A stretch of 64,000 nucleotides of DNA from Campylobacter concisus. Its GTDB lineage: Bacteria; Campylobacterota; Campylobacteria; Campylobacterales; Campylobacteraceae. Below the pieces are notes generated by a model. That model did no database searches. It was not told the origin of the DNA and worked only from the letters and a program-made list of their open reading frames with translations. The position numbers and the translations under genes are program-made. This document shows positions 1 to 8,743 of the stretch, one piece after another (the stretch's first letter is position 1; each line of letters begins with the position of its first letter). The DNA is taken from NCBI RefSeq assembly GCF_002092855.1, contig NZ_LVLC01000001.1, positions 434,001-498,000 of the forward strand. Direction: 5' to 3'.

Positions 1-213
1 TTTTATATCATCCATTTTGATGATCTCTTCAAATTTAGACTCTTTAGTATCATAAATTTCAACCGTCCCTCCATCAGTCGCGATAAAGAGTTTGCCATTT
101 ATTAGCGTTGTGCTTAGCACATTTGCACTAGCCTCTATTTGCTTATATGGAGTGGTGATCTCGCTTGCAAAGATAAAATTTAATAGACAAAAAATAAAAA
201 ACAAAGCTCTCAT
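1..213 (-). CDS. napL: NapL, nitrate reductase accessory protein (N-terminal part)
   Basis: Partial gene: 71 codons from ATG at 213 run off the window edge. The start MRALFFIFCLLNFIFAS is a clear signal peptide, so the product is periplasmic. The visible mature part (LINGKLFIATDGGTVEIYDT) looks like one blade of a beta-propeller, as in NapL of epsilonproteobacteria, whose role in Nap maturation or function is poorly defined. The ATG overlaps the napF stop by 4 bases, so it is the last visible gene of the nap operon; napD is normally next. The name rests on position and the propeller-like repeat, because most of the protein is outside the window. Confidence 0.72.
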   Translation of the reverse strand, partial: MRALFFIFCLLNFIFASEITTPYKQIEASANVLSTTLINGKLFIATDGGTVEIYDTKESKFEEIIKMDDIK

Positions 214-677
214 AAGGCCTCCATTTGAAGTGAATTTTTAAAGCAAACATCAAAGCACTCGCCGCAACTTACGCAGTTTTGATTAACAATAGGACGAAAA
301 ACGCCAAGAAATTCGACTGCTTTAAATTTGCAAGCATCAAGGCAGTTGTAGCAGATCGTATCGTTCCACGCTAGACAGCTAGAAACATCGATGCTAACTT
401 TTGCATTTATACTCTTTGGTGAGCTTAGGCTTAATGTCTTCTTACCAAGACTCTCACAAGCCTTTGCGCACTCTTCGCAAAAGTCACAGCCCAGCTTCTT
501 AACTTTAAAAATTACTCTTTCATTTTCAAAGCTAAGAAGCTCTTTTTCACAAGCATTTACGCAGATAGCATCGCATCTATCGCAGTCAAACTCTCCGCTA
601 AAAAAAGGCGGAGTTATAAATTTGGGAGCAGATTTTGCCCCCAAAATTTTACTAAAAAGCTCTCGCCTGCTTTGCAT
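210..677 (-). CDS. napF: NapF, iron-sulfur ferredoxin-type accessory protein
   Basis: A 155-residue protein with sixteen cysteines in four groups: C32/35/39/43, C64/67/70/74, C101/109/112/116 and C135/138/141/145. This fits up to four [4Fe-4S] clusters. NapF of other bacteria is a cytoplasmic ferredoxin-like protein that assists NapA maturation or electron supply. The N-terminus SRRELFSKIL is typical of NapF and resembles a twin-arginine motif, but no hydrophobic segment follows, so export is unlikely. The gene abuts napB upstream and overlaps napL by 4 bases, which implies translation as part of the nap operon. Confidence 0.9.
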   Translation of the reverse strand: MQSRRELFSKILGAKSAPKFITPPFFSGEFDCDRCDAICVNACEKELLSFENERVIFKVKKLGCDFCEECAKACESLGKKTLSLSSPKSINAKVSIDVSSCLAWNDTICYNCLDACKFKAVEFLGVFRPIVNQNCVSCGECFDVCFKNSLQMEAL

Positions 678-1204
678 TATTTAACACCATCGTTTAAAAC
701 ATCTAGCAAGTTTGACTTATGAGTACCGTTTTTATCTCTAAAGTCAGGCTTAAATTTATTGCCAACAAGCTGAGTTAAGCCAGTTTGTTGCTCAACGTGG
801 CATGTTGTGCAGTTATATCTTTCATCATCAAGCTTGCCCGCAAGATCTTTTTTATTTCTGATGTCATAAAGGTGAGATGATGGTATCGGTGTTGCTCCAC
901 TATCTTTTGCAAACTCAGGCATATGGCAGGTTACGCACATATTCATATCCTTTGTGATAGGCACTAAACCCTCAGTATCGTGTGGGATAAATGGTGGTGC
1001 ATTTTCAAAAGACCTATCAAATTTCTTTGACATGCCAGCTGGCTCTTTTGTGTAGTTCACATCTTTTAATACAACGTCTTTATCGTCTAGCAAATCGATA
1101 TTTCTAAAGCCGATTTGCGAATCACTAATACTTGGATTATTAAAAGTACATGCCGCAAAAAACGCAGCGCACAATCCTCCAAGCATCATTATTTTTATTT
1201 TCAT
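677..1204 (-). CDS. napB: NapB, diheme cytochrome c subunit of nitrate reductase
   Basis: NapB passes electrons to the catalytic NapA subunit in the periplasm. The 175-residue protein carries two CxxCH heme sites, CVTCH at residues 90-94 and CTTCH at 132-136, as expected for this family, and further histidines that can serve as axial ligands. The N-terminus is hydrophobic with C19 in FFAAC, which resembles a lipobox; see findings. It overlaps napH by 4 bases upstream and meets napF downstream. The order napA-G-H-B is the usual epsilonproteobacterial one and differs from that of enterobacteria. Confidence 0.93.
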   Translation of the reverse strand: MKIKIMMLGGLCAAFFAACTFNNPSISDSQIGFRNIDLLDDKDVVLKDVNYTKEPAGMSKKFDRSFENAPPFIPHDTEGLVPITKDMNMCVTCHMPEFAKDSGATPIPSSHLYDIRNKKDLAGKLDDERYNCTTCHVEQQTGLTQLVGNKFKPDFRDKNGTHKSNLLDVLNDGVK

Positions 1205-1992
1205 TTTTCTCTCCTTAAATTTCTAATACTAAATTTCAAAGCCCCGTCTCCACAAACATCAATGCACCTGCCACAGCTTATGCACTCGCTTGAGCTTACC
1301 GAGCGGCTCTCTTTACCGATCATATCAAGCACTTGCATCTCTGGACAAATAAGCTTACATTTCATACATTTTGTACAAGCCTGGGCATCATGTTTTACTC
1401 TAATTAGGGCAAATTTTGAGATGATGGCATAAAAGGCACCAAGTGGACAAACGTGCGAGCAAATGCCACGCTTTAACACAAACATATCAAAAGCAATGAT
1501 CGCAACCGCTATGCCTAAAGCACTAGCTGAGCCGTAAATAATGCCACGCTGAATAATGCCAATATAGCTAACGCTCTCAAATACCGGGTAAGATAAAGCA
1601 AGGCTTAATATAAGAGCAAGAGCCAGCAAGTAATAACGTAAATTTTTACTCACATTTAAGACTTTTTCGCCCTTAAAGCCAAATTTCTCTCTTAGTTTAA
1701 AAGCAATATCAGTTAGCAAATTTATTGGGCATATCCACGAACAAAACGCTCTTGGAGCAACTAGCGCGTAAAACGCCAAGATAATGCCAGCTCCAATAAT
1801 TGCATTTATGCCGGCACTAAAGCTTGCAAGTAAAATTTGAACCAAAGCAAATGGATCGCTTAGTGGAATTTTTCCAAAAAGCAAAGATGAGCTTAAATTT
1901 CCGCTAAGTATCTTAACTCCGTAAAAATTTCCTAGGATAAATAGTGCTAGGATAGAAATTTGAGTTATTCGTCTTAAGATTAAAAATTTCAT
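1201..1992 (-). CDS. napH: NapH, membrane quinol dehydrogenase subunit
   Basis: NapH sits in the inner membrane and with NapG takes electrons from menaquinol to NapB/NapA; no NapC is seen here, which is normal for Campylobacter-type nap operons. The 263-residue sequence has about four hydrophobic segments, CSWICP and CSHVCPLG motifs near the membrane, and two C-terminal ferredoxin motifs (ACTKCMKCKLICPE and CISCGRCIDVCG) that bind [4Fe-4S] clusters. It overlaps napG and napB by 4 bases each, indicating tight coupling. Confidence 0.93.
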   Translation of the reverse strand: MKFLILRRITQISILALFILGNFYGVKILSGNLSSSLLFGKIPLSDPFALVQILLASFSAGINAIIGAGIILAFYALVAPRAFCSWICPINLLTDIAFKLREKFGFKGEKVLNVSKNLRYYLLALALILSLALSYPVFESVSYIGIIQRGIIYGSASALGIAVAIIAFDMFVLKRGICSHVCPLGAFYAIISKFALIRVKHDAQACTKCMKCKLICPEMQVLDMIGKESRSVSSSECISCGRCIDVCGDGALKFSIRNLRREK

Positions 1993-2756
1993 AGCTCACC
2001 ACCATTTAGATAATCAGTCGCTTTTTTAATGTCAAGCTTTATTTTGCTGTCTGCATCGTCTATGCGTCTTTCATCTTCTTTGACCCAGCCTTTGACGTAG
2101 TTATCGCCTACTTTTCCAAGCACCGCGTCACGGTTTAGCACGGTAATGGCTGCTTTTTTGGTGATACAGGCTCGCTCGCATAGGCCACATCCGGTGCAGA
2201 TGTCGCTATCGACCACTGGAAGTAAAAACGCATGCTTTTGCGTCCTTTCGTTGCGGCGATACTCAAGATACAAGGCCTTATCTATGAGCGGACAGGATCT
2301 GTAGCAAGCATCGCACTGTATGCCCCAGTATGCCACGCAGTTTTTCATATCGACCACCGCAACACCCATTTTGGCCTTATTTATATCAAGTTTGCCTTTT
2401 GTGCTTACTAAATTTACGTCCAAAGCTCCGGTCGGACAGGCTGGCACACAAGGGATATTTTCACACATATAGCAAGGAATTTTTCTAGGCTCAAAATAAG
2501 GCATTCCAATGCTTATGCCATCTTCTAGCGATGAGAGCTTTAGCGTATCAAATGGACAGGCCTCTACGCAAAGCCCGCATCTAATGCAGCTTTGTAAAAA
2601 TTGCTTCTCTTCTTTTGCACCAGGAGGCCTAAGAAGCATAAGTGGCGAAGCCTTGGCGCTAAGCGACCAAACAAAGCCTCCACCAAGAGCCAAAAGTGCC
2701 ACTTTTGCTCCAAATTTTAAAGCCTCTCGCCTACTTGAAAATCCCATATCGCTCAC
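1989..2756 (-). CDS. napG: NapG, ferredoxin-type quinol dehydrogenase subunit
   Basis: A 255-residue periplasmic iron-sulfur protein working with NapH. The N-terminal SSRREALKFG followed by a hydrophobic stretch is a Tat signal. Four cysteine groups follow: CIRCGLCVEACPF, CYMCENIPCVPACP, CDACYRSCP with upstream C, and CTGCGLCERAC, enough for four [4Fe-4S] clusters. GTG at 2756 begins one base after the napA stop; an in-frame ATG three codons later is an alternative start. It overlaps napH by 4 bases. Confidence 0.93.
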   Translation of the reverse strand: MSDMGFSSRREALKFGAKVALLALGGGFVWSLSAKASPLMLLRPPGAKEEKQFLQSCIRCGLCVEACPFDTLKLSSLEDGISIGMPYFEPRKIPCYMCENIPCVPACPTGALDVNLVSTKGKLDINKAKMGVAVVDMKNCVAYWGIQCDACYRSCPLIDKALYLEYRRNERTQKHAFLLPVVDSDICTGCGLCERACITKKAAITVLNRDAVLGKVGDNYVKGWVKEDERRIDDADSKIKLDIKKATDYLNGGEL

Positions 2757-5537
2757 CTATGCTTTGTAAATTTTAACCGCACACTTTTTATAATCAGTCT
2801 CTTTTGAGATTGGGCAAGTAGCATCTAGTGTGACTTTATTGATAAATACGTTTTCATCAAACCAAGGCACATAAACAAGACCTACTGGTGGCTTATTTCT
2901 ACCTTTTAGATCAACTCTTGCTTTTACCTTGCCACGGCGTGATTCGACCCAAACGATCTCATTTTGCATTACGCCAAGATTTTTAGCATCATCTTCATGC
3001 ATATAGCAAAGTGCCTCTGGAACAGCTCTATAAAGCTCAGGAACACGCATGGTCATAGTGCCTGAGTGCCAGTGCTCTAGAACACGGCCAGTACATAGCC
3101 AGAACGGATACTCTTTGCTTGGCATCTCGCATGGATCCATGTAAGGGCGGAAGAAAATTTTTGCTTTGTTTGCAAGAGATGTTTTATCTTTATTTGTAAC
3201 GCCTTTTAGATCGCCTGTTGGAAGTGCTGCATTTTTGTTGCCGTAGAATGCAAATTTCTCATTTGGGGCAGCTTTTTTAGCGTATGGGTCAAATTTAGTG
3301 TTAAATCTCCACTGAGTCTCTTTGCCATCAACTACTGGCCATCTAAGACCTCTTACTCTGTGGTAAGTATCAAAGTCTGCTAGGTCGTGGCCGTGTCCAA
3401 CGCCAAATTTTCTATACTCTTCCCAAAGATATTTGTGGACGAAAAATCCATATCCTTTAAATTCTTTGCCATCTGAGCCGATCACCTTTCTGCTATCGCC
3501 AAATACTTCTGTATTGTCGTAGTTTTCTATGATCGGATCGTTTGCACTAAATTTCTTAGCCTCTTCGTTAGCAAAAAGTACATCAAATAGCGTATCTTCT
3601 TCGCTATACCCCATAGCTTTTGCCTCTTCAAGCACATTTGGAAGTGTCACTTTATCATTTACTTTTTTCTCACCCCAAACATCTTTTAGCTTAAAGCGTT
3701 TACTAAACTCCATCATTTGCCAAATATCAGGCATCGCTTCGCCAACTGGAAGTACTTGCTGTCTCCAGTGTTGTGTTCTTCTCTCAGCATTACCGTAAGC
3801 ACCCCATTTTTCATAGATCATCGCAGTTGGGAGGATAAGGTCAGCCACTTTTGCAGAAATTCCTGGATAAGGATCGCTTACAACGATGAAGTTATCCATC
3901 TCACGAGCTGCTTTTATCCAGTGGTTTGCATTTGCAGTATTTTGCCATGGGTTGTTTACTTGAACCCAGATAAATTTAACCTTACCATCTTCAAGATCAC
4001 GCATCATTTTTACGTAGTGAGAAGCGAGTACACCACTTAGTGTTCCGGCAGGAAGTTTCCAAATTTTTTCAGTTATCTCTCTATGTTTTGGATTATCAAT
4101 AACCATGTCAGCTGGCAAGCGGTGAACAAATGTTCCAACCTCTCTTGCAGTTCCACACGCACTTGGTTGGCCAGTTAGAGAAAATGCTCCTGAGCCTGGA
4201 AGTGCTTGTTTGCCGAGCAAAAAGTGAACCATATAAGCTTGCTCATTTACCCATGTACCACGTTGGTGTTGATTAAAGCCCATAGTCCAAAAACTTACAA
4301 CTTTGCGGTTTTTCTCGATATAAAGATCGGCAAGTGCTTTTAGTTTTTTCTTAAATTCTTCTATATCTTCGTTTGGATCACCCTTTGCCACCTTTGCTGT
4401 AAAGTCAAGTGTGTAAGGTGCAAGAGCTTTTTTAAACTCTTCAAATGTTATTTGCCAATGTGCGCCAGATTTTGCAGCATTTTTATTTTCTAGCGTATCG
4501 CCAGCTTTTAGTCCAAGATATGCAAGTGTAACACCCTCAGCTTCACTTAGCACCTTTGACTTCTCAGTAGCAGCAGTGTCTAGCTCACTTGGAGCATATT
4601 TTTTATGATTAATGTCTGGACGAAGACCATATCCGATGTCGGCTGGACCGGTTGTAAATACACAGTGCTTTTTAACAAATTCTTCATCGATCATCTCTGG
4701 GTGGTTATAAACTATCTCGCGAGCGATGTAGTTCCAGATAGCAAGGTCAGATGACGGAGCAAAAATGATCTCGATGTCAGCTAAATTTGATGTTCTAGTT
4801 GAGTAGGTGCTTAAATTTACAACCTTTACTCTATCAGGATCGCTAAGCTTTCTATCGCTTACGCGCGCCCAAAGGATCGGGTGCATCTCAGCCATATTTG
4901 CGCCCCAAGCCACGATAGTATCAGTTAGTTCGATATCATCAAAACAGCCTGATGGCTCGTCTATACCAAAAACTTGCATAAAGCCAACAACCGCGCTTGC
5001 CATGCAGTGTCTTGCGTTTGGATCGATGCTATTGCTTCTAAAGCCACCTTTTATAAGCTTAACAGCAGCGTAACCTTCTGGAATTGTATATTGACCAGAG
5101 CCTAGAACTCCGATACCGTGAGGGCCTAGTTCATTGTATGCTTTTCTAAACTGAGCCTCCATAACATCAAATGCTTGCTTCCAGCTTACTTGCTTAAATT
5201 TACCTTTTTTATCAAATTCGCCTTTTTCATTTACACGCAAAAGCGGATGAGTGATCCTATCCTCGCCGTACATGATCTTAGCATTAAAATAGCCTTTAAT
5301 GCAGTTTAGACCGCGATTTACTGGCGCTTCTGGATCTCCTTTTACAGCTACTATCTTGCCCTCTTTTGTAGCGACCATGATGCCACAGCCTGTCCCACAA
5401 AACCTACAAGCGGCCTTATCCCAGCGCCAGCCTTTTTCGGCTTCGCTTGCTGCACTTAGCGAGCTTGGTACGGCTATACCAGCACTAGCACAAGCAGCAC
5501 TAGCCGCAGCACTTTTTATGAATTCTCGTCGATTCAT
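2757..5537 (-). CDS. napA: NapA, periplasmic nitrate reductase catalytic subunit
   Basis: Reduces nitrate to nitrite in the periplasm using a bis-molybdopterin guanine dinucleotide cofactor and one [4Fe-4S] cluster. The 926-residue length matches epsilonproteobacterial NapA. Visible are the Tat signal [15 protein letters not shown], cluster ligands C44, C47, C51 and C79 (CRFCGTGCG...NCIKG), and the molybdenum-ligand cysteine C178 in [10 protein letters not shown]. It is the first gene of napAGHBFL, with a good ribosome site (AAAGGAG) just before ATG. A 540-base AT-rich leader with an FNR-like dyad at 5571 precedes it. Confidence 0.97.
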   Translation of the reverse strand: MNRREFIKSAAASAACASAGIAVPSSLSAASEAEKGWRWDKAACRFCGTGCGIMVATKEGKIVAVKGDPEAPVNRGLNCIKGYFNAKIMYGEDRITHPLLRVNEKGEFDKKGKFKQVSWKQAFDVMEAQFRKAYNELGPHGIGVLGSGQYTIPEGYAAVKLIKGGFRSNSIDPNARHCMASAVVGFMQVFGIDEPSGCFDDIELTDTIVAWGANMAEMHPILWARVSDRKLSDPDRVKVVNLSTYSTRTSNLADIEIIFAPSSDLAIWNYIAREIVYNHPEMIDEEFVKKHCVFTTGPADIGYGLRPDINHKKYAPSELDTAATEKSKVLSEAEGVTLAYLGLKAGDTLENKNAAKSGAHWQITFEEFKKALAPYTLDFTAKVAKGDPNEDIEEFKKKLKALADLYIEKNRKVVSFWTMGFNQHQRGTWVNEQAYMVHFLLGKQALPGSGAFSLTGQPSACGTAREVGTFVHRLPADMVIDNPKHREITEKIWKLPAGTLSGVLASHYVKMMRDLEDGKVKFIWVQVNNPWQNTANANHWIKAAREMDNFIVVSDPYPGISAKVADLILPTAMIYEKWGAYGNAERRTQHWRQQVLPVGEAMPDIWQMMEFSKRFKLKDVWGEKKVNDKVTLPNVLEEAKAMGYSEEDTLFDVLFANEEAKKFSANDPIIENYDNTEVFGDSRKVIGSDGKEFKGYGFFVHKYLWEEYRKFGVGHGHDLADFDTYHRVRGLRWPVVDGKETQWRFNTKFDPYAKKAAPNEKFAFYGNKNAALPTGDLKGVTNKDKTSLANKAKIFFRPYMDPCEMPSKEYPFWLCTGRVLEHWHSGTMTMRVPELYRAVPEALCYMHEDDAKNLGVMQNEIVWVESRRGKVKARVDLKGRNKPPVGLVYVPWFDENVFINKVTLDATCPISKETDYKKCAVKIYKA

Positions 5538-5570
5538 TCTTTCTCCTTTAAAGATTTAAAACAAATTTAA

Positions 5571-5584
5571 TTGATATTAATCTT
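5571..5584 (-). promoter_or_regulatory. FNR/CRP-family-like dyad before napA
   Basis: TTGATATTAATCTT matches 8 of the 10 fixed positions of TTGAT-N4-ATCAA, 34-47 bases before the napA ATG. In such AT-rich DNA a chance match is quite possible; similar sites precede the torA-like and norZ genes. Confidence 0.3.
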
Positions 5585-6017
5585 ACAAAACTTATTTACA
5601 ACTGATTTACATTTATAAAAATTTCAAAAAACTTAAGCTAAAAATGTAAATATTTTTCTACATAAAAATATTAATTTTCTCACAAAGTACGATTTTAAAA
5701 GAAAATACTATTTAATAAAATTTAAAAATTTTAGAGTAGTTATCAAAAAAGCTAAAGAAAATAAAGTAAAATTATTTTTAAATATTTGAGTAAAAAAGTA
5801 ACACATATTATTATTAAAAATTTTTATATCATTACTGAAATAGTGATGATTTCAAAGTCAAATTCTAATAGATTTCATAGTTTTATAGCAAACATAATCT
5901 ATAAAAATTTAACTAGTAATATTACCATAAAGCTATAAACATTATATGATTTTTAAAAATTTTATTATATTTATAAAACAAAAAATAATTTTAAGATTAG
6001 AGATAAAATAGAGTTAT

Positions 6018-6044
6018 TTTCATCCTCAAATTTTGAGGATGAAA
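6018..6044 (-). terminator. Inverted repeat, likely terminator of the chemoreceptor gene
   Basis: A 13-base arm TTTCATCCTCAAA is followed after one base by its exact complement (in RNA the loop would open to 3-5 bases). It starts 34 bases after the stop codon at 6078. The following T-run is poor, so it may act as an RNA-end stabiliser rather than a classic terminator. Confidence 0.5.
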
Positions 6045-6077
6045 TATTAATGAATTTTTAAGTATCAAGCCATAAAG

Positions 6078-8045
6078 TTAAAATTTATTCTTTTTAACAT
6101 CGGCTACTATCGTCTTAGCCATGTCGTCTATTTGGTCAGTAATTTCGTTTGTTGTACCAACAATATCAATATTTTGTTTTGTAATACTGTCGATCTGACT
6201 TACACTTTGATTTATCATATTTATGCCTTCGCTTTGCTCTCTGATACTCTCACTCATCTCATTGATACTTTGAGCTAGAACATTTGCATTAGCTTCGATC
6301 TCACCAAGTGACTTTTGAGTTCGCTCAGCTAGTTTTCTAACCTCATCCGCAACTACAGCAAAACCTCGTCCATGCTCGCCGGCGCGTGCCGCTTCGATAG
6401 CGGCGTTTAGAGCAAGTAGGTTGGTTTGATCGGCTATATCTCTAATAATAACGATAATGTTTTTAATCTCTTCGCTTTGTCTGGTTACATCACCAGCTTT
6501 TTGGCTAATGGCGTTCATAGAACTGCTCATCTCTTCTATAGCAGCCGCGCTTTCTTGGATGGAGTCGGCTTGCTTATGGGCTCCGTCGGTTAGGGTTCTC
6601 ATAGATTCTGCTAGGATTTTAGCTTTTTCTTCTAGAACCTGAGCTTCTTTTAAATTTTCCCTTAGCATATTGCTTACGGCGTCTCCCGCGCTTTGAAGGC
6701 CTACTATCATATCTCTTAAATCGCTTTCAAGCTCGGGTTTTAGCTCTAATCTAGGAGTATAGTCGTTTTTATTATAAGAAGCTAAAACTACGGCTATGCC
6801 TTTTAAATTCTCGGAAATAGAAGTAAAGAATTTATTTAGTAGATCTTTTAACTGAACTAAAGCCGGATTATTAGGGACGGAGTTGATCTTGGCTCCCATG
6901 TGGCCTTTTATCATGAGATTTGCTATACCGTTCATCTCGTCTATTAAGGCGCTGTCTTTTTTAACGCCGTTAAGGACTTTTTCTATATTTTCGTTAATAG
7001 ATTCACTCATTCTGCCGAATTCGTCTTGCGTAGTTACTACTAGCTTTTCCGGAGCGTTAGGGGTTTCGTAGGTGATAAATTTAAACGCGTCTTCAAGCTT
7101 GGTTTGAATAGTCCTAATAGGGCTAAGAGATTTTTTAAGAAGAGTAAATACGATAGCCGAAAGTATGACTATAAAAGCTACGGCTAGAATTATTTGAGCT
7201 TTTAATAAAGGCAAGGTGTTAGACGAAAAAGTATCTGCTCCGATAGCAACTACGGCTAGCCAACCTTGATCATTTATAGGAAAAACTTTGGCGGTTACGT
7301 TTTCGCCTTTATCATTAGTATAAGGGATAAGTCCATTTTCATCAAATCTTTTAGCCGCAAATTCATCAGCCAAATATTTGCTTGCTGGAACTACTTTGCC
7401 AATATTTTCAGGATTTGAATGCATAAGAACAACACCGTCTCTGTTTATTAAATAGACGTAGCCGTATTTTGTTTTACCCATTTCGAGAATCTTTTTACTT
7501 AAAGCATCTATCTTTAAATCAAGCCCCAAAACACCAGCAAAATTTCCATTTTTATTTACAGGAGCGGCGAAACTAACCACCAAAGCATTATATGTTGCCG
7601 CCAAATAAGGCTCAGTATAAATAGCACCGTTTGCGCTCTTGGCTGCTTTATACCAACCTCTGGTTCTAGGATCGTAGTTGTCGGCTGGGGTCATTCTAGT
7701 GCCGTCAGACTGAAAAAAATGTCCATCACTTTCACGTCCATAAAATACATAAGAAACTAGCGAGCTAGCGTTATCTTTTTGCATTTTTGTTTTTTCTATA
7801 TACAAGTCATCATTATTTGGTGTATTTTCTATGTCTGAAGCTAACTTTTTGGCTACACCTAAATATTCTTCAAAAAAAGAATCCGTAGTAGCTTTGATGT
7901 CACTTAGAATCTGATCCTGGGTCTGACTGACCAACTCTACTACCTTACTTTCCGCTGTATAGTAGCTAACTGCTGAAATAGCAGCAAACGAAATAACTAG
8001 CAATGAGATGATAATCATCGCTATCTTTGAAGTTATGGACTTCAT
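6078..8045 (-). CDS. Methyl-accepting chemotaxis protein with dCache-type sensor
   Basis: A 655-residue inner-membrane chemoreceptor. TM1 is at about 7-29, then a periplasmic sensor of about 240 residues with Cache features ([24 protein letters not shown]), TM2 at about 282-303, a linker, and a cytoplasmic signalling domain whose hairpin tip contains [20 protein letters not shown] followed by [18 protein letters not shown]. It should feed CheA/CheW and be modified by CheR/CheB (53331-54711). It ends without a CheR-docking pentapeptide. The ligand cannot be told from sequence. The middle third looks richer in CpG than the sensor part; see findings. Transcribed alone, ending at the repeat at 6018. 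Confidence 0.93.
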   Translation of the reverse strand: MKSITSKIAMIIISLLVISFAAISAVSYYTAESKVVELVSQTQDQILSDIKATTDSFFEEYLGVAKKLASDIENTPNNDDLYIEKTKMQKDNASSLVSYVFYGRESDGHFFQSDGTRMTPADNYDPRTRGWYKAAKSANGAIYTEPYLAATYNALVVSFAAPVNKNGNFAGVLGLDLKIDALSKKILEMGKTKYGYVYLINRDGVVLMHSNPENIGKVVPASKYLADEFAAKRFDENGLIPYTNDKGENVTAKVFPINDQGWLAVVAIGADTFSSNTLPLLKAQIILAVAFIVILSAIVFTLLKKSLSPIRTIQTKLEDAFKFITYETPNAPEKLVVTTQDEFGRMSESINENIEKVLNGVKKDSALIDEMNGIANLMIKGHMGAKINSVPNNPALVQLKDLLNKFFTSISENLKGIAVVLASYNKNDYTPRLELKPELESDLRDMIVGLQSAGDAVSNMLRENLKEAQVLEEKAKILAESMRTLTDGAHKQADSIQESAAAIEEMSSSMNAISQKAGDVTRQSEEIKNIIVIIRDIADQTNLLALNAAIEAARAGEHGRGFAVVADEVRKLAERTQKSLGEIEANANVLAQSINEMSESIREQSEGINMINQSVSQIDSITKQNIDIVGTTNEITDQIDDMAKTIVADVKKNKF

Positions 8046-8253
8046 CTTTCCTCCTTTAAAAAGTTAAAATCGCTTTAATTTATCGAAAAAGAATTAAAAT
8101 TAGTATTAAATTTACCCTCTATTTAATGCTTTTTAAAAATTAATAAAGATATCTTGATAATTAAAATTTTTGAATAAATTTTAGATCACAAAATACCATT
8201 AAATTAAGATAGCTTTGATTTTTGTTCTTTTGTTAGATATAGAGTATAAATTT

Positions 8254-8409
8254 TTACTTGAAAATCAATAAAACAACGCCTGAAATAATAAGACAAATGG
8301 CTAAAATTTCTTTGTAATTTAGCCTCTCACCAAAAAAGATGACAGCCAAAATAACAGCAAGCACAACGCTAAATTTATCAACTAAGGCTGCTTGATAGAC
8401 CTTATACAC
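8254..8409 (-). pseudogene. EamA-type transporter remnant, 3' end only
   Basis: Read on the minus strand, about 50 codons up to TAA at 8254-8256 give KVYQAALVDKFSVVLAVILA, then VIFFGERLNYKEILAICLI. This is a near match to the C-terminal third of the intact EamA protein at 12070-12492 (KVYQVALIDKFSVVLAIILA). No start codon context or upstream membrane segments remain, so it is a 5'-truncated paralogous copy. It has the same orientation as the intact gene, on the other side of the torA-like operon. The residue differences are mostly conservative, so it diverged some time ago. Confidence 0.85.
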
Positions 8410-8713
8410 TCGCAACTATAAAAATCAAGCCTAAGAAGATGTCAAAGATATTTTGAATTTTATATCTATCTTGTTCATCCTTTAAATTTATACTATTCTT
8501 GATATAAATGTATAACTCTAATTACCAAGATTACTGGATTGATGTTTTTAAATTTTAAAATAATCAGCCAAATAACTTTTTTACAATATAGCTATAGCCT
8601 TATTTGCTTCTCTTCTAAACATCTGTTGCGAAATAAGAATTGATAGAACTATAGACTTTAAATATAAATTTAAGCTTTTGTGAGTAGTAGATTTATTTTA
8701 AATTTTAAGTTCA

Positions 8714-8739
8714 AAAGCAGGAGATAGCTCCCCTGCTTT
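8714..8739 (-). terminator. Hairpin after the torA-like gene
   Basis: AAAGCAGG and CCTGCTTT form an 8-base stem around a 10-base loop just after the stop codon at 8744. The following T-run is weak. Confidence 0.55.
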
Positions 8740-8743
8740 GAAA

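Larger units (their letters stand above)
5538..6077. other. Intergenic leader of napA, AT-rich
   Basis: No open frame or RNA gene recognised in these 540 bases. On the minus strand, a TATAAT lies at 5941-5946 (CATATAATG), a possible sigma-70 -10 box about 400 bases before napA. An FNR-like dyad lies at 5571-5584, and a strong inverted repeat at 6018-6044 next to the chemoreceptor gene. The rest is poly-A/T. Confidence 0.5.
8046..8743. other. Intergenic region holding an EamA gene remnant
   Basis: About 700 bases without an intact gene. Positions 8254-8409 are the decayed 3' end of an EamA transporter gene (listed separately); 8410-8713 shows no recognisable frame, though a few residues like the EamA membrane segment may continue out of frame. 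A hairpin at 8714-8739 belongs to the torA-like gene. Confidence 0.55.

Noticed and set aside
3529..5559. Open frames of 86-107 codons on the plus strand inside napA
   Set aside because: They lie antisense to a fully conserved gene, have no ribosome sites and show no protein-like features.
5538..6077. Possible small RNA or riboswitch (molybdenum type) in the napA leader
   Set aside because: No conserved stems apart from the repeat at 6018 that belongs to the chemoreceptor gene; poly-A/T sequence only.
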